Shown: positions 46,649-59,280 of the stretch, in pieces
Position numbering within the stretch: position 1 is the stretch's first letter
Layout: the number at the start of each line of letters is the position of its first letter
Origin: Tetradesmus obliquus
Taxonomy: Eukaryota > Chlorophyta > Chlorophyceae > Sphaeropleales > Scenedesmaceae
DNA length: 64,000 nucleotides
Assembly: GCA_030272155.1 (NCBI GenBank)
Contig: CP126193.1
Coordinates: forward strand, 1,488,001-1,552,000
Reading direction: 5' to 3'
Program-made: the position numbers and the translations under genes
Notes under the pieces: model-generated
Told to the model about the DNA's origin: nothing
Database searches by the model: none
What the model saw: the letters and a program-made list of their open reading frames with translations, nothing else

Positions 46649-48257
46649 GCTCACCTTGGGGTTGTTAGGTCCCAGCATCTTAGGGAAGATGAACACCGGG
46701 TTGTAGTACAAGTTGTCGCGGCCAAACACACCCACATAACTGAGGCCACCGGGGGAGCCATACCAGGCGCCATCTCCGCCGATGACAACGCGCACGTAGT
46801 TGGTCACGGGCACGGTTGGCGGGATGGTGGTGACGTCGATGTCGAAGGGCGCGTAATCCTCGCTGACGGCACGCCACACTGCAACGATGTCTGTGCGCTC
46901 CTGGCTGCAGGTGGAAAGAGAGGGGAGCGTGTGTTGGGCAGGGGCAGGTGCGCAGCGTGGTTGGTTGTTGGTGGCTGGTGGCAAGCAGGGTGTAGCAAGA
47001 TATGCATGTGCTTGAAGCGAGACGATGGTGCTGCTGTATGGCATGATGACTGCATGCAGAGGCAGCCAGTGCCGGCATGTGCAAGCATGCATGATGGCAG
47101 CAGCGGTGAAACAGCAGCATAAGCGAGGTGCACTCACGGATTGAAGGTGGTGAAGTCATCGTCCCTGCTGTAAGCAGGCGTCACGATTGTGGCTGCAAAC
47201 GCGTTCCATGCAGTGCCCTCAATGCTGCTTCCCTTGAAGTCGAGCCACCTGCAAAGCCATGCCATGCAGCGCAACGAGGTGTAAGGTCAAAGCATGCTGG
47301 TGGTGATGCTGGTTCTGTTGCTGAGCTTGCGCTTTGCTTCAATAGCCCTAGCACGGAGCTGCTGTGGTGATGTTTGCAGGCATCAAGTGCAGTGCAGTAC
47401 AGCAGGGCATGGACAGGACCGCATTAGCGGAAAGTCACACATGCACAGAGAGCATTGAACAGTTCCTGCAAGCATGCACCTTGTAGTAACAGCTGTTTTG
47501 TTCGAAGCAACTCACAGCTTGTTCTTTGATGAGGGGCGAGATGACAGCACAAAGGCCTGGTCTGCCAATGGGTCAGGTGTAGTCACTGACAGGTCAGTCT
47601 GTGCTGTGACAGTGCCTGCTTCAGTTGTTGCGGGGTTCTTGGGCGGCAGCATGCTGCGGCACTCAAACATGAGGGCCTCCGCATCCAGGTGAACTCCCTG
47701 CAGCAGCAGCAAGAGCAGCAGGTGCAAAAGGTGAGCTCTGGTATGGCATGTGAGTCAAACATGAGTCACACAGCAGGCGCAACAGCAGCTACTGCTTGGG
47801 ACTGCGGGCAGTGACAGCCACGCTGTTGTCAACGCCACAATAGAAAGATACTGAGCCGTAGTAAACATGCCAAGTGAATTCGTGCTGACAGCTGCTGTGT
47901 GTGCACTGTGCCGGGTAGCACTAGGCCGCGGCAGTCAACAGGCAGTACTGTACTCACCAAGTCATCGTCATTCCTGAGCCGAGTGATGAGCTGCGCCTGG
48001 CTTCCCTTGAAACCACTGGTTTTCATTGAACGCTGAATAGCGCCAGTGAATTGCGCGTCTACTGCCGAAGCCACGACATCGTCACCGCTACTGCCGCTGG
48101 CGGGCTTGAGCTGGAAGCCCTTCAGCACGCCGGGCCGCGCCACAGGCTTAGCCATAAGCTTCCTGTGTTCATGTGCGTGGCCATGGGCGTACGCTGCTGG
48201 GGCGCTGAGCAGCACGGCTAATGTCAAGAGGACCACAGGACAGGTTGCTCTAGTCAT
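44910..48257 (-). CDS. secreted metzincin metalloprotease with PPC-like and Pro-rich C-terminal domains
   Basis: Seven exons in phase on the minus strand: 48257-47958, 47697-47516, 47248-47138, 46904-46655, 46428-46318, 46119-45603 and 45427-44910 (662 aa). Signal peptide MTRATCPVVLLTLAVLLSAP. Residues about 285-330 hold the zinc site ISHEVGHNMGLYHDG (HExxHxxGxxH) and the Met-turn APIMG, followed by GYYKPLTQFSKGEYPGANQL, a pattern seen in metzincin peptidases of bacteria and algae. Next is a beta-rich segment like a pre-peptidase C-terminal domain (YYVGVTGAGSGDPKSTGYSD, SLGRFALSLTY), a Pro/Ser linker (PSPSTPPTIPPPSPSPPP) and a final Ig-like region (SLVGGAQVVGRWA). Likely acts in the cell wall or extracellular matrix, as gametolysin-type enzymes do. 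Three introns contain long CAG/CTG tracts. Confidence 0.87.
46124..46174. repeat. (CAG)n microsatellite at the intron 5 acceptor of the protease gene
   Basis: About 17 triplets, nearly pure, read as CTG on the coding strand and placed directly at the 3' splice site of exon 6 (exon start 46119). Similar tracts lie in the neighbouring introns at 46441-46480 and 46619-46648. Confidence 0.9.
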
Positions 48258-49618
48258 GTTGGCTAACTATAAAAAGCTATACTTTGGAGTTGAATAACGT
48301 CAAGAGTTGAATAGTGAGGTCGCCACTGTGTGCTTCATATATAAACAAGTAGCAGTGGTCTAAACAGGATGTTTAGTTTTCGTAGAGACAGTAAGAACAC
48401 ATATCCGTATGTACTGTTATGGGAGGCATATATGGGCTAAGAGGAAGCTGCTAAGACTGTGCTTGCAGTCGCTCCGGAGTAACACCCTGTGAATGACACC
48501 CCCGGCTTACCAAAGACTGGACCCCGGTGCAGCCATGCAACCGTAAAAGAAGCAAAGTGATATCGCCATTAGAACAACTGGCCAATGTTTGCGCGGCTGC
48601 TGACGAAGCACTCCACACACGGGCAGTCTTCCATAGTTCACTTCGCTGCGAACGGCAGCAAGGACAAGCCCTGACGCGATCTGCCGAGTGCAATGAACCA
48701 CAATTAAATTTTGAGATTTAATGAAACTAAAAACAATGTACGGGTTCCACAAATAGGTCCAGTAATCGTTCCAGTTTATAGTCGTGTTCCAGTTTATAGT
48801 CGTGTGGATGTCGCTGCGGTCCACCATAGAACTGTTCAGGGGCGTTGAGTGGAGCTTTTACAATATATCTGCGAGTGCTAGCGACATTCCGTTGATGATG
48901 GGCAGTGCGTGGTGAAGGCAGTCCTCTTGGGTTACACTCGTGGGAACCCACATACAGTAACATGTAAACTGCTCATACCTGTTTGGATGGTTTTCTTATC
49001 TTCTGCATCCGCGACCTACTCAACCAGCAGACGGTGGAGGTGCGCCCTTCCGGGTCATCTTGGGTGTCGATCCTCGTACGTGAACGGTGCGTATATGCTA
49101 TGGTGTATGCTATATAATCCGTATCGGCTGGTGTGGATGCCCCGTGAGACGGCTGCTTGTCGTAGGCCTGCAGCTGGTGTCGGTGCGTGCAAAAGCAGAC
49201 ACCACGCGCCACGAAGCACTGTGTGGCAATAGAAGATGCTCTCTGGGGAGAGTTACACTGAAACCGGCATTTCGTATGCCAATGCGATGGTGCGGGGTCC
49301 ACATACTCCGACACCCCAGTGAAGCTTGCCAGGCTGGTGAGAGACCATTTGCGAGCCCCTGCACTCTTCCAACCCAAGACTTCAAGTGAAAGAAAATGCT
49401 GTGCCGGTCACTCCCATGATCCTACCCTTGTCAACAACAGAGAGCAGTGCACGTCAGGGCACCGGGTGTAGAAGTGTATGGGCCTGCCATGCACAAGGGC
49501 CTCACCACTGGTGGCACGTAAGGCCCACTGCATCATCAGCTTTACCAAATTATGTGCCATGTTATGGCAGAAGCACTGCTGTTGCTGCTGCTGCTGCTGT
49601 TGCCTGCGTGTTGCTCCG
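48258..49618. other. intergenic region upstream of the protease gene
   Basis: Should contain the protease promoter (right of 48257) and the 3' flank of the dynein-tail gene. Two tandem copies of TTCCAGTTTATAGTCGTG lie at 48769-48804. No gene was recognised, and in particular no dynein motor-domain exon. Confidence 0.5.
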
Positions 49619-51828
49619 TCAGCAACCTGGGTGCTCCATGTCACCAGCATCATTGCCACTCCCACCGCTGCCACCAGCAGCCTTTGCAGCGTGCGCCTCC
49701 TCTATCTCTTTCAGCACCCTACCGGCATCATCCAAATCCGCATAGTACGTGAGCTTCACACCCAAGCGGCTCTCCTGCTGGTTGATGCCAGCAGCAGCCT
49801 CGCACAGGCTGGCGCGCTGCTGCTGCCACGCTGCCAGCTTGTCTGCTGTCACATCCAGGCCTGACGCTGCAGGGATGCCCAGTCGCTGCGCCATGGCGGC
49901 CGCCTCCAGCTGCTTCAACAGCTCCTGCAGGGCAGCACACCAGTGGAACATCAGTACGCTGTCCACAACACGTCAAGCTGGAAACAGTCGCAGCTTTTGC
50001 TGCTAGCTGTGTTGTGCAGCCTGCATTGCGCAGCCTGCGTTGGGCAGCCTGCCGGGCAGTGCACTGCTTGGTGATGGTCCTGCTAAGCGATGCATCGGGC
50101 ATATGCCCCCTGGTAACAAAAAAGCGAAGAGGAAATAGTGAGAAAAGCGTCTGCTGCTTCGATCAACGCGTCGTTTGCATCACCATGTGGCAGCCAACAT
50201 TGCACGCTTTGGAGAAGTCTTGGCTATAGCATTAAGCCAATACAAGACGCTGGAGAGGATGTGCGGCCTCAGCACGCTGGATGCCTGGTCCGCGTCAGCT
50301 GGATCTGGTTCCTCTGGTCTGCAGAAGACAGTCAAGCAGGCGCTGCCGGACAAATGCAGTGTCTATTTTGCGTGTATGAGCGCCTGCAGCTAGCTCCACG
50401 AGCGTCCCGGCCTGATGCCGGCTTGTATGCTGCAGCCTGCACAGCAGCACACAGTGACAGCAGTAGACAACATCAAGATGCTTTCGATATTGCTCAAGCC
50501 TGTGTTGCAGCACCATGCATAGTGCATACTTGCGCGGAGGCGCTCCATATTCAGTCTGGCCCTTTGATGGGGCCAGGCTTTGCCACCTCACATCTGCCCT
50601 GCAAGATTGCGTGCTGAAAGCAGTAGCACGCCTTCCACAGCAGTGCATGGAGGCCTGGCAGGGGCGGCCGACTCGTAGGACATCTTGCTCTTATGTGGCC
50701 TGGCAGGAGCAGCCGACCCATGGGGCACTTCGCTCCAATGTGGCCTGGCAGGAGGAGCCGGCTGTTGGGGCATTCATGCAGCCTGGCGCAGAATGGAGGC
50801 AGCAGCAGAGTCGTATGCAGTGATACATAACCACTCCGCAGCGCAGTGGGAAGTGTGGGCATGTTTCTGATTGTGAGGCAGCAATGTGAGGCAGCAATGA
50901 TGGTTGGTGGTGTTGTGCGTTGCCACTCGCCACGTTTGGTGCATGTACTGTTTATGCACTTGATTGGTTGGACGGGAGCAGCATGGCTGGCACAGTAGCG
51001 ACCAGGTCCGCCAACAACAATTGCCGCTTGGTCGCATTGCATGTACTGTTCCAGCCAGTGAGGGTTTTTGGCGTTGGCTGGTTTTTCTCTCTCACGACGC
51101 TGCCATGATCAGATTTCTTTGTTGGAGCCGTTGTCTGAGCTGGTGGGGCTTCTTGGAGTTGGTATGGCTTTTTCCATGTCCAAGATACTACCTTGATTAT
51201 AGACTCCTTTATTGGGGCGGCCGGCACTGAGTGTTGGTCGGGTGTGTGCAGCATGCAATTGAGCTGTAGCACACCAAGGGGGTGTAGGGGTTCAACTCCC
51301 CAGCTTATTTTTTTGGTCCGGGCGCTGGGCACCTCCTGTATAGGGTGTTGTGACGTGTTCTGCTGGTGAGGCACTGCCTCCCGCTCCCGACAATTGGGCT
51401 TGCCCAATTGTGCTGTGGTAGCGAGCCAGTAGGATTCCGTCCCCCCTGGTAAAAAAAAACAGTTGCAGCTGAAAAGCGGTCACTCGCCTGCACGCGCTTG
51501 AGCAGCTCCTCGGCCTACCTGTCCAGCAGTGCCAGCCACAATGCAGGCAGATGTAGGCCCGCTCCTGTTGCTGCTGCTACTATACTGCACCCGCACCCTC
51601 ACGCATTGTTACTGACTCAGTGCTCGGAGCTCTGCGCTCACCTGCACGCGCTTGAGCAGCTCCTTGGCCTGCCTGTCCAGCAGCGCCAGCATGCCCGCCT
51701 GGCGGCTGTCCAGGAAGGCCATGGCAGCAGTCAGCGCCCTGCCGAAGCAGCGCAGCGCCTCCTGCAGGTCGTCCAGCGCCACCTGCCAGCAGCAGCAGCA
51801 GCAGCGACAGCAGTGGCGGCAGCAGTGG

Positions 51829-51877
<49 letters not shown>

Positions 51878-54800
51878 GGACGGCCGCATGAGAGGCAGCT
51901 GACAGGGCGCCAGTTTGAGGCACAAGCCGGGTCGTTGTGTCCTTGCTTGCAGCCCACTGTTGAACATCAAACAGCAAATGCCTGTCACACCAACTGACAA
52001 AATATACGTTTGTGCAAGAGAGGGGAAACTCGCAGACATCTTGGACACCAGGTACAAGCAAGCTGCCATGCGTCTATCACACTTTACATAGTATCGCCGT
52101 CACATGCGACAAGCGGCGTCACACGCACCTGGTCTGCGTGTGGCAGCCGCCCACCCAAGCTGGTGGCAATGGCGTACAGGTCCTGCACCTGCGCAGGCCG
52201 CAGCCCCGACACGCGGTCTCGCGCGGCCTGCACCTCGCGCACGCGCAGCCGGAAGGAAATGAACTCGCCCAGCTTGGAGGGCTGCGCTGCGAGATCCCTG
52301 CGGCGCAAACAGACACGTGCGCGCACAGGGGCGTGGGTCTCCTGGTCCAGCATTGCTTGAAGGTGCGTAGTTATGCATACATCGGCTCTTCAGAATCCAG
52401 CAGTAATACAAATGAAACTTTTACAGGCAAGCGATTGAGGTGGCATTCGCTCCAACTGGGGGTGAGGAGGAAGGCCGCCGGCAATATCCTGCTGTTGCCC
52501 ACAGCTGCACCCGGCTACACAGCAGCATGCTGACAGCCTGTCTGCTGCTTGGCCAGCAACGTGCCAATCCACTGCAACACAGCTTGCAATGCAGGGGCAG
52601 CTGCCCCTGACCATGCACTGCAGCTCTGTCTGTATATGCAGCAGCTTGCTCAGCAGCCAACCACACTGCATCACTCGCCTTGCAGCAGCATACCATGCAG
52701 CAGCAACCCAGCCGCACCTTGCGAGGCTCTGCAGCTCAGCAGTGGCTGCCTGGCATTCCTTGCGTGCTGCGCTGACCAGCATCATGGCCAGTGTGGCCTG
52801 TGCTGCTGCCAGCTTTGCCATGTAGCTGATCTTGAGGAAGCTGGTCTGCAGCTGCAGCAGCCCCACGCCCTGGCTGTCACACACCACCTGCAGCTGCGCC
52901 TGCCACTCCCTGCAGCAGCAGCGTGCAGCGGGCGTGCAGCAGTGTGATCGGCATGCATGGCTGTGATGCCAACGCGTGCAACAAGGCGTTGGTTGCTGCG
53001 ACAGCCCTGCTTTACTGGCTGTAGTTACAACAATCACACACCACCTGCAGCTGCGCCTGCCACTCCCTACCGCAACTGCGGTGTGCAGCAGCGATATCGG
53101 CATGCCTGGCTTGGAAGCCAACGCGTGCAAAAACAAGGTATTGGTTTGTTGCGGCAGCCCTGCTTTCTGACTGTATCACAACAATCCTACATGGGTATGT
53201 ATTCTCACCAGACTGACAACACGCTGTCACTGCCTACCTGCCGGCGCAGCTGCACTCATACCAATCACACCAAGTCCACTGGCTTCGCCACATATGCAGC
53301 AAGGGGGTACAAGGCGCTACTAGCAATGGTACTACTAACCAGACCGATGCTGCCCTGTCACCCGCCAGCAGCACTCACTTCAGCAGCAGCATGTCTCTGC
53401 GCAGCTGCGCAACGCTGTGCTGCTTGGCCTTGTAGGCGGCTGCGTCCCACATGTGCACGAAGCGCAGCAGCACGCCCAGCTCAGCCAGCGTGTCTGTCAC
53501 CACAGACGCCTCGCGGTAGCTGCGCATAACCTGGCAGCAGCAGCAGCAGCAGCAGCGGCAGCACAGCGCAGGCAAGCCAATGGCTCCTCGTCAGCAGCAC
53601 ACGCATCAGGCAGCTCAGCGCTTTGTATCTTTGCATGATGCTTGCTTGGTCGCTCAGAGCTTTTGGAAGCACTGCAACATGCACGCGAGGAGATTCATGG
53701 CCCAAAATCACAATGCACCACAATAACGAAGGCAGCAGCTGCTGCCGTGCATGCAAAACCTTTGCAAGGCGCTCTTCCTGCGGGATGCTGCACACACGCA
53801 CATTGCCAGAACCCTGCCAGTGCTGCTACTGCCACTCATGCTGCTCAGGCAGCAGCGCGGCAGCCCCTACCTGCTGGTCCATGGCTCTTCGCAGGTCAGC
53901 CAGGTGCTGATCTCCCACCATCATCAGCAGCAGCTGCCCGCCCTCCACACTGCCCTCCTCATCATCATGCCCCGCCAGCCACTTTGGCAGCGGCACATGC
54001 GTGGCACCCGGCACGCTCACACGCGCACCATTCACCATTATGCACAGCCCACCACCACCTCCTGCTGCCGCCCCTGCAGCCAGATTGCTCCCTTGCTGCA
54101 TGAAGCTGCTGCTCGCGCTGCTGAACCTATGCGCTGCAGTGCCATTGACAGGTGATAGGGGTGCTGCGCAGCCAGCTGCTGATGCATAAGAAGCGCCACC
54201 GCCGCAGGATGAGAGCCGCGCGCGAGCAGCGATGCCTGCACTGACGATGCTGCTGCTGGCCACTGGGTCTTCTAGCAGTGCTGCCAGGGAGAGGTGGCGC
54301 AGCGGGCGCGGCGCTGCCTTCAGCACACCCACCAGGTGCTCAATTACGCCCTTGGACAGGCCCTGTTTGATTGATTGATTGGTGCAGGGACGATTGGCGA
54401 GGAGCGGCGAGTACGTGAGATCAGCAGGCGACAACTCATACAGCATTCAGCAAATGTTGGCCGCATGAACACAACAGCAGATTCACAGTATCGCTGGTGT
54501 ACTGCAAGCACGTTGCTACCTTCATAAGTTAAGCGTCAACATTAACTTTGATTTATACACCCATGAGGCAACAGCGATCACCTTGAGCAATTCCTCCATG
54601 CTTGGGCTGAGCGCCACACCCCCCTGGGCAATGACCAGGTCAACCACCAGGGCATTGCCTGGGGCCTCCAGGTGTGACTTCAGACCTAACACAGCACCAA
54701 CCAGCAGGTCCTGGTACGCCTGGGGACAACAGCCAAGACAGCAGGTCGACCGCGCCAAGTGCGTGCCATGCACCGGCAGTGCAGTTGCTGCTTCCTTGAT

Positions 54801-57800
54801 ATATGCACACACACTGTGCTGGCAGCAAGCGCAGCGCTCACGATTGCAGGCGCATGATGTATTGACAACCTATGCGTGACTGGCCGGGGCACGAGCTTTG
54901 CTCTGCAGGGTTGCTATGAGGATGCAGGCCTATGCCCGTGCCTTACATGCACTTACACCATATGGTGGGCATGCACACCCATGCATGCGCATATGCATTT
55001 GATAGGCCTGTGTGCTGCATTGCTCAACGCCAACAGGCTGCTGCCGCACCACCCACCCACCTGCAGCACATGCAGCCCCAGCAGCCGCAGGAAGGCCGGC
55101 AGCCGCTGCAGGTCACGCAGCGCGGCAGCGTGCCTGGCTGCCACCGCGTCACGCTCCGCACGGATCTGCAGGTGGCCACAACGGCACAGACCAGGTGTTC
55201 ACCCTGTTGTGGCTCATACTATCTAAGATGGTGCCAGGACCCACAAGTAACCATCCTTTTTAAAAAGGCACAGGTGGCGCACACGCTGTCTGACAGGCAG
55301 CATGCAGCATGCTGCCCCACATGCACCACACAGGCTGCGGCATGCCTGGCTCTCATGGAGGATGCGAACAACAACTCCGCCAGCAAAGGCAGATGTTCTA
55401 GCAGGCAAGGGCGCCTGTCCAGCAGCAAACCAGCCCCATGCAGCAAGCCTGCTTCTACACAGCTACACATGCGCAGGCACAGCGACGCAATTAGTCAGCT
55501 TAGCAGGCTCCTGCAAGCCCTTAACTCTACATAACCTGTGCTGCGCAAGCCCTGAAGCTCCGTTGTTAAATCACACACTGTGCAGGGCACAGCAGACTGT
55601 AGCCGAACACTTGCCCCGCACCTTGATGGGGTTGAGCCCCTGTGCTGCGCCTGCTGAGGGGTCCTCGCTGTACTGCTGCAGCTCGCGCCGCAGCAGCTGC
55701 TCGCTGCTCTGCAGGCGCGCCGCCATCTGCTCCACCTCCGCCACAATGGTGGCAATGGTGCGCGCCAGGAGAGGCGCCAGCTTGGACCTACGTTGATGCA
55801 ATGAATGTTTTGCAGCAGCGGATCACATGTCAAGCATGTGCAACTCCAACATAATGGTAGCAATGGTGAGCCCCAGCAGCGCCGCCAGCTTGGACCTGCG
55901 ATGTATGCGTTGCAATGCAACAAGAGCAACAAGATACCTCACGTATGTCAGGCATGCTGGTTGTGCTGGTGCAGGCTTTCCTGCCACTGTAGTGCAGTGA
56001 TCCTCACTCCGTAGATTGCTGAGCACCTACATACTGTGAAGCGGACACGACTTGCAACAGCACATGACAAGGACCGCTACAGATTTGATGCTCCTGTGCT
56101 ATGTGTACGCCACCCCTCAAAGGCCAGTCACCAGCGCTGTATTCAAGCCACGTTGCACACAGCCATTGCCCCTGCTGCAGCAGCCTTGCTCACTGCTGGT
56201 ACTCCTGCTGCTGCTCCACCAGCGCATCCAGCTTGTACAGACCCGGGGCCACAGCCTGCAGTGCACCGGTGTCAAGTATGGCGCCCATCTTGGCCCTGCA
56301 GTCCATCAGCAGCTTGAGGTATGGCAGCTTCAACAGCAGCAGCTGCTGCGCCAGGCGCTGCCGGCTGCGCTGGAATTTGAGCTGCCGCACATTGGCATGC
56401 CACCTGGGGCAGCCAGCAACAGTGATTGCAGCAGTGATCGCAGTAGTGATAAGCCTTCGGGCAGGGGGGCTTCTGGACCAGCATTGCGTGAAGGTGCGCA
56501 TTTGTGCATTTACCATGCTTAAAACCGTCATGTTACAGTAAGCTGTCGAGCGGGATGGTCATGCCACAGGCAATGCTGTATGCATGTGCGCTGTCAGTTG
56601 CTCAGTTGCCACCTCAGGCATAACGTGCAGCTGCCAGCTGATGGACAGCAGCAATTAGAGCCGCGCGCGCATCCTTACAATTGGCACGGGAGTCTCACAA
56701 TCCTCTAGGTAGCTGCTGCTGCAGCTGCTGCTGCTGCACACACAGCTATCAGTCCTGCAGGCAGCTGCAGCGTAGTGCTGCGGCCTCACCTGCGTATGGC
56801 GTGGCCCTGCCACAGCTGCTTGAAGGCCGGCAAGCCCCGCAGGATCCTGTGCATGCTGCTGCCACGCACCCACAGCCCCACAGGTGTGTGCATGCATGGC
56901 TCGCCCCCTCCAGGCACCTGCAGTGCACACATGTCATTTACAACGGCGGTGGGGTGACCTGAGTGCTCTTGCTGCTGCTGTGGATGTTGGAGCAGCACCA
57001 GCTGCACCAGCTTCTGCAGCAGTCACCATCACGGGCAGAGCTCATCATGCGTCAAGATGCAAGCTATCCTGCAAGTCAAAAATTCATCAGCCGCCTGGGA
57101 TCCCACACACCTGCACTATGCCAGTTGCTGTCACTGAGCAGTAGGATGCTCCCAGCTGGGCCCTTGGCACCACCTGCAGATCATATGGGCAGGCCTCCCA
57201 CTCCCATCTGCTGCTGCTACTGCTGCTGTTTTGCCCGTCAGCTTGTTGGCGCTGTGCTGCTGTGGCGCCTGCTTGCACAGCATGCAGCAGCTTGGGCCTG
57301 GCGTCCAGGCCACGCTGAGCAAACAGCTGCAGCGCTTCATCAACCTGCAGCCAGCAGGCAGTGCAGCGGTGCAAGTATGTCACTATGGCTCGTACATCTG
57401 CAGCTGCGTGTGATGTCCAAGGGCAGCGACTAGCTTGCCTCTGCAGCAAACGCACAGTGCTGATGCCCACACTGCACAACGCGCAAAATCATGCTGCTCG
57501 CTTTTGCGCCTTGCTCACCGTGCATATCTGCTGCTGTTGCTGCTGCTTCTTGGCTGGCACTTCTGGGCTGACTGGCCGAGAGCCGCCTCTGCTGCTTGGT
57601 GATATGGGCCTGTGGGCTGACAAGAAGCCCTGCACCTTGCCTGCTGTAGCTCCTAGCTGGGCTGCCTGCAGCGCAGGGCTGCTGCATGGTGGAGAGCCAG
57701 GCCGTGCCTGCAAGCAGCAGATGCCAACAGTAGCCTGAGCAGCGGCGCTGCTGCTGACAGTTGCGCGGCACTGAGCTGCAGCTTACCCTGCAGCTGCCTG

Positions 57801-57915
57801 GACCGTCAGCAGAGCCTGTGTTTGCTGGTTGTTTTGAGTTTAGGTGTTGCTTGCAGTGTCTTCTGCTTTGCTGCATAGGACAGGCTTGGCCTTGGGCCTG
57901 CAACTGCTGTTGCAA
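49619..57915 (-). CDS. axonemal (inner-arm-type) dynein heavy-chain tail, motor domain absent
   Basis: Fourteen exons in phase on the minus strand: 57915-57787, 57707-57519, 57344-57111, 56917-56790, 56403-56194, 55787-55622, 55165-55061, 54719-54582, 54362-53871, 53530-53379, 52909-52718, 52297-52129, 51782-51642 and 49924-49619 (916 aa). The order of motifs matches the N-terminal tail of single-headed inner-arm dyneins (DNAH6-like): PYDLQVVPRAQLG, SVTATGIVQ, LWVRGSSMHRILRGLPAFKQ, RWHANVRQLKFQRSRQRLAQ, LYKLDALVEQQQ, a coiled-coil segment, then VVDLVIAQGGVALSPSMEEL and further helical DHC_N1-type sequence to GVKLTYYADLDDAGRVLKEI. Full chains exceed 4000 residues and continue into linker and AAA+ ring; here a stop follows 28 residues of Gly/Ser/Ala-rich sequence. 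Either a tail-only protein or a truncated gene. The first exon is the least certain. Confidence 0.78.
50652..50786. repeat. 45-bp tandem repeat, three copies, in the last dynein intron
   Basis: Units beginning GGCCTGGCAGG(G/A)G start at 50652, 50697 and 50742, giving a 45-bp period with moderate divergence. The host intron (49925-51641) is by far the longest of the gene. Confidence 0.85.
51483..51535 (-). repeat. shadow copy of the end of dynein exon 13
   Basis: About 50 bp matching 51637-51690 (coding strand: the end of the exon encoding LLDRQAKELLKRVQ plus its donor) lies 154 bp further along in the following intron. In this copy the donor is GCGAGT rather than GTGAGC and the frame contains a stop, so it looks decayed. 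Confidence 0.82.
52877..53190 (-). repeat. tandem duplication covering the start of dynein exon 11
   Basis: A unit of about 157 bp is present twice (52877-53033 and 53034-53190). It contains the acceptor side of the exon encoding KEWQAQLQVVCDSQ plus upstream intron. The extra copy reads EWQAQLQVVCD and then leaves the exon sequence. Divergence outside the exon part is higher (indels) than within the first 35 bp. Confidence 0.85.
55852..55900 (-). repeat. shadow copy of the start of dynein exon 6
   Basis: Matches about 55744-55790 after an offset of 108 bp. It includes an acceptor (CATCGCAG) and a frame reading SKLAALLGLTIATI against SKLAPLLARTIATI in the true exon. The copy lies upstream in the gene and would add a partial exon if used. 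Confidence 0.82.
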
Positions 57916-58358
57916 TTCGATGCCAACGTTCAGGCGAGTGCAAGCACTACATATTGGATAGCACTATGTTTCTTGGTTTAACGTCGAAGCATTGTCTGGA
58001 GAACGAACGTGAGAGCCTCACGGGCTGCCGAGTGTACGTTCGTGATGCGCGCTTGACTGCTCGCAGTGCCGTGTTGCTGGCCCGTTTCATGTATTCATCG
58101 CGTGCAACAAACGACTAAACGTCAAACCAACTTACTGCAATAAACGTTTGGCAGTGCCTTGCTGACGCAGCACGTCAAACCCTAGTCCAGCCCGCCACAA
58201 AGATGATGTCACCATATTTTGTGGTACAACGCTGCTGCAGTGCTACAAGCAGCCCCAATACTTGCTGTACCCCAACATCAAGCAGCCGCACATCCCTGCT
58301 GCCAGCACCGTAAGCCAGTGCTGCTGCTGCTGTTTGACAGCCATAACCTGCCTGCTCC
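57916..58358. other. short intergenic region between the dynein tail and RPN10
   Basis: Both neighbours are on the minus strand, so this holds the dynein promoter and the RPN10 3' UTR. AT-richer than the exons, with repeated AACGT-type words (57980-58160). No gene seen. Confidence 0.45.
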
Positions 58359-59248
58359 CTACTTTCCGTCTCCCTCCTTCTTGCCCTCCTCCTTGTCTCC
58401 CTGCACGTTTCTCAGTGCAGCCTGCACGCTAGGATCGTTGGGATCCACGCCAGGCAGCCCTGCAATGGCTGCGCTGGCGTCCGGCGCTGCTGCTGCTGGC
58501 TCCACAACCTCCTGCACATAGTAGCGCGGCGTTGCAACGGAGACTCAGGTGACGAGAACTCAAAAAGCTACACTCACAATGTCGCTGCGCACTGCAAGCC
58601 TACGCTCGCTTGAGATAAGCAGGAGCCAAGCACGCAGCTGCCAATCCAGACCAGCTGCTGCGGTGAGCACTTGCTCCACATAGCAGCATGTGCAGGGATA
58701 CGACTGTACGCACCTGCATCGACAGCGCCAGCGCCTTCTGCAGGTCATCATCCAGCTCGCCATCCAGCATGGCAGCATCCCTGCTGGGAGCAGCGGGCTT
58801 GCTGGGTGCAGCAGGAGTGGGGCCCGCAGCAGCGGCAGGCTCGTCCACCTGGCAGGCAATAGGACAACCAGCAGAGCAGGCCGCGGCCACTGTTATAGGG
58901 CAAGCAACGAAGCTCCTGTGGCTGACACGCATCAACAATTCCTGCAAGACTGCTTGCTGGAACAGCATGAACTTCACCCAGCATTATCTGCCGCGCACCT
59001 GCATGGACATCGCCAGCGCCTGCTGCAGCAGCGCATCCTCATCCAGCTCCATGTCACCCGCACCAGCGCCCCCAGCAGCAGCAGCAGCAGGCGCACCGCC
59101 CGCACCACCCTCGCCAGCAGCCGCCGGCGCGCCGCCCTCGCCGCCGCCGGCAGCCTGCGCTGCTGCCTGGCGCGCGCGCTCCTCCTCGAGTGACACACGC
59201 AGTGCCAGGGCCAGCTCAGGGTCCAGGCTAGGGTCCACGCCAAACTCA

Positions 59249-59280
<32 letters not shown>

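Noticed and set aside
44910-48257. Bacterial contamination as the source of the metzincin gene
   Set aside because: Six GT-AG introns in phase, the CAG repeats shared with neighbouring genes and a Pro-rich algal-type linker show that it is part of this nuclear genome.
50652-50786. 45-bp tandem array considered as a CRISPR array
   Set aside because: There are no unique spacers between conserved repeats. Whole units are diverged copies of each other in an intron of a eukaryotic gene.
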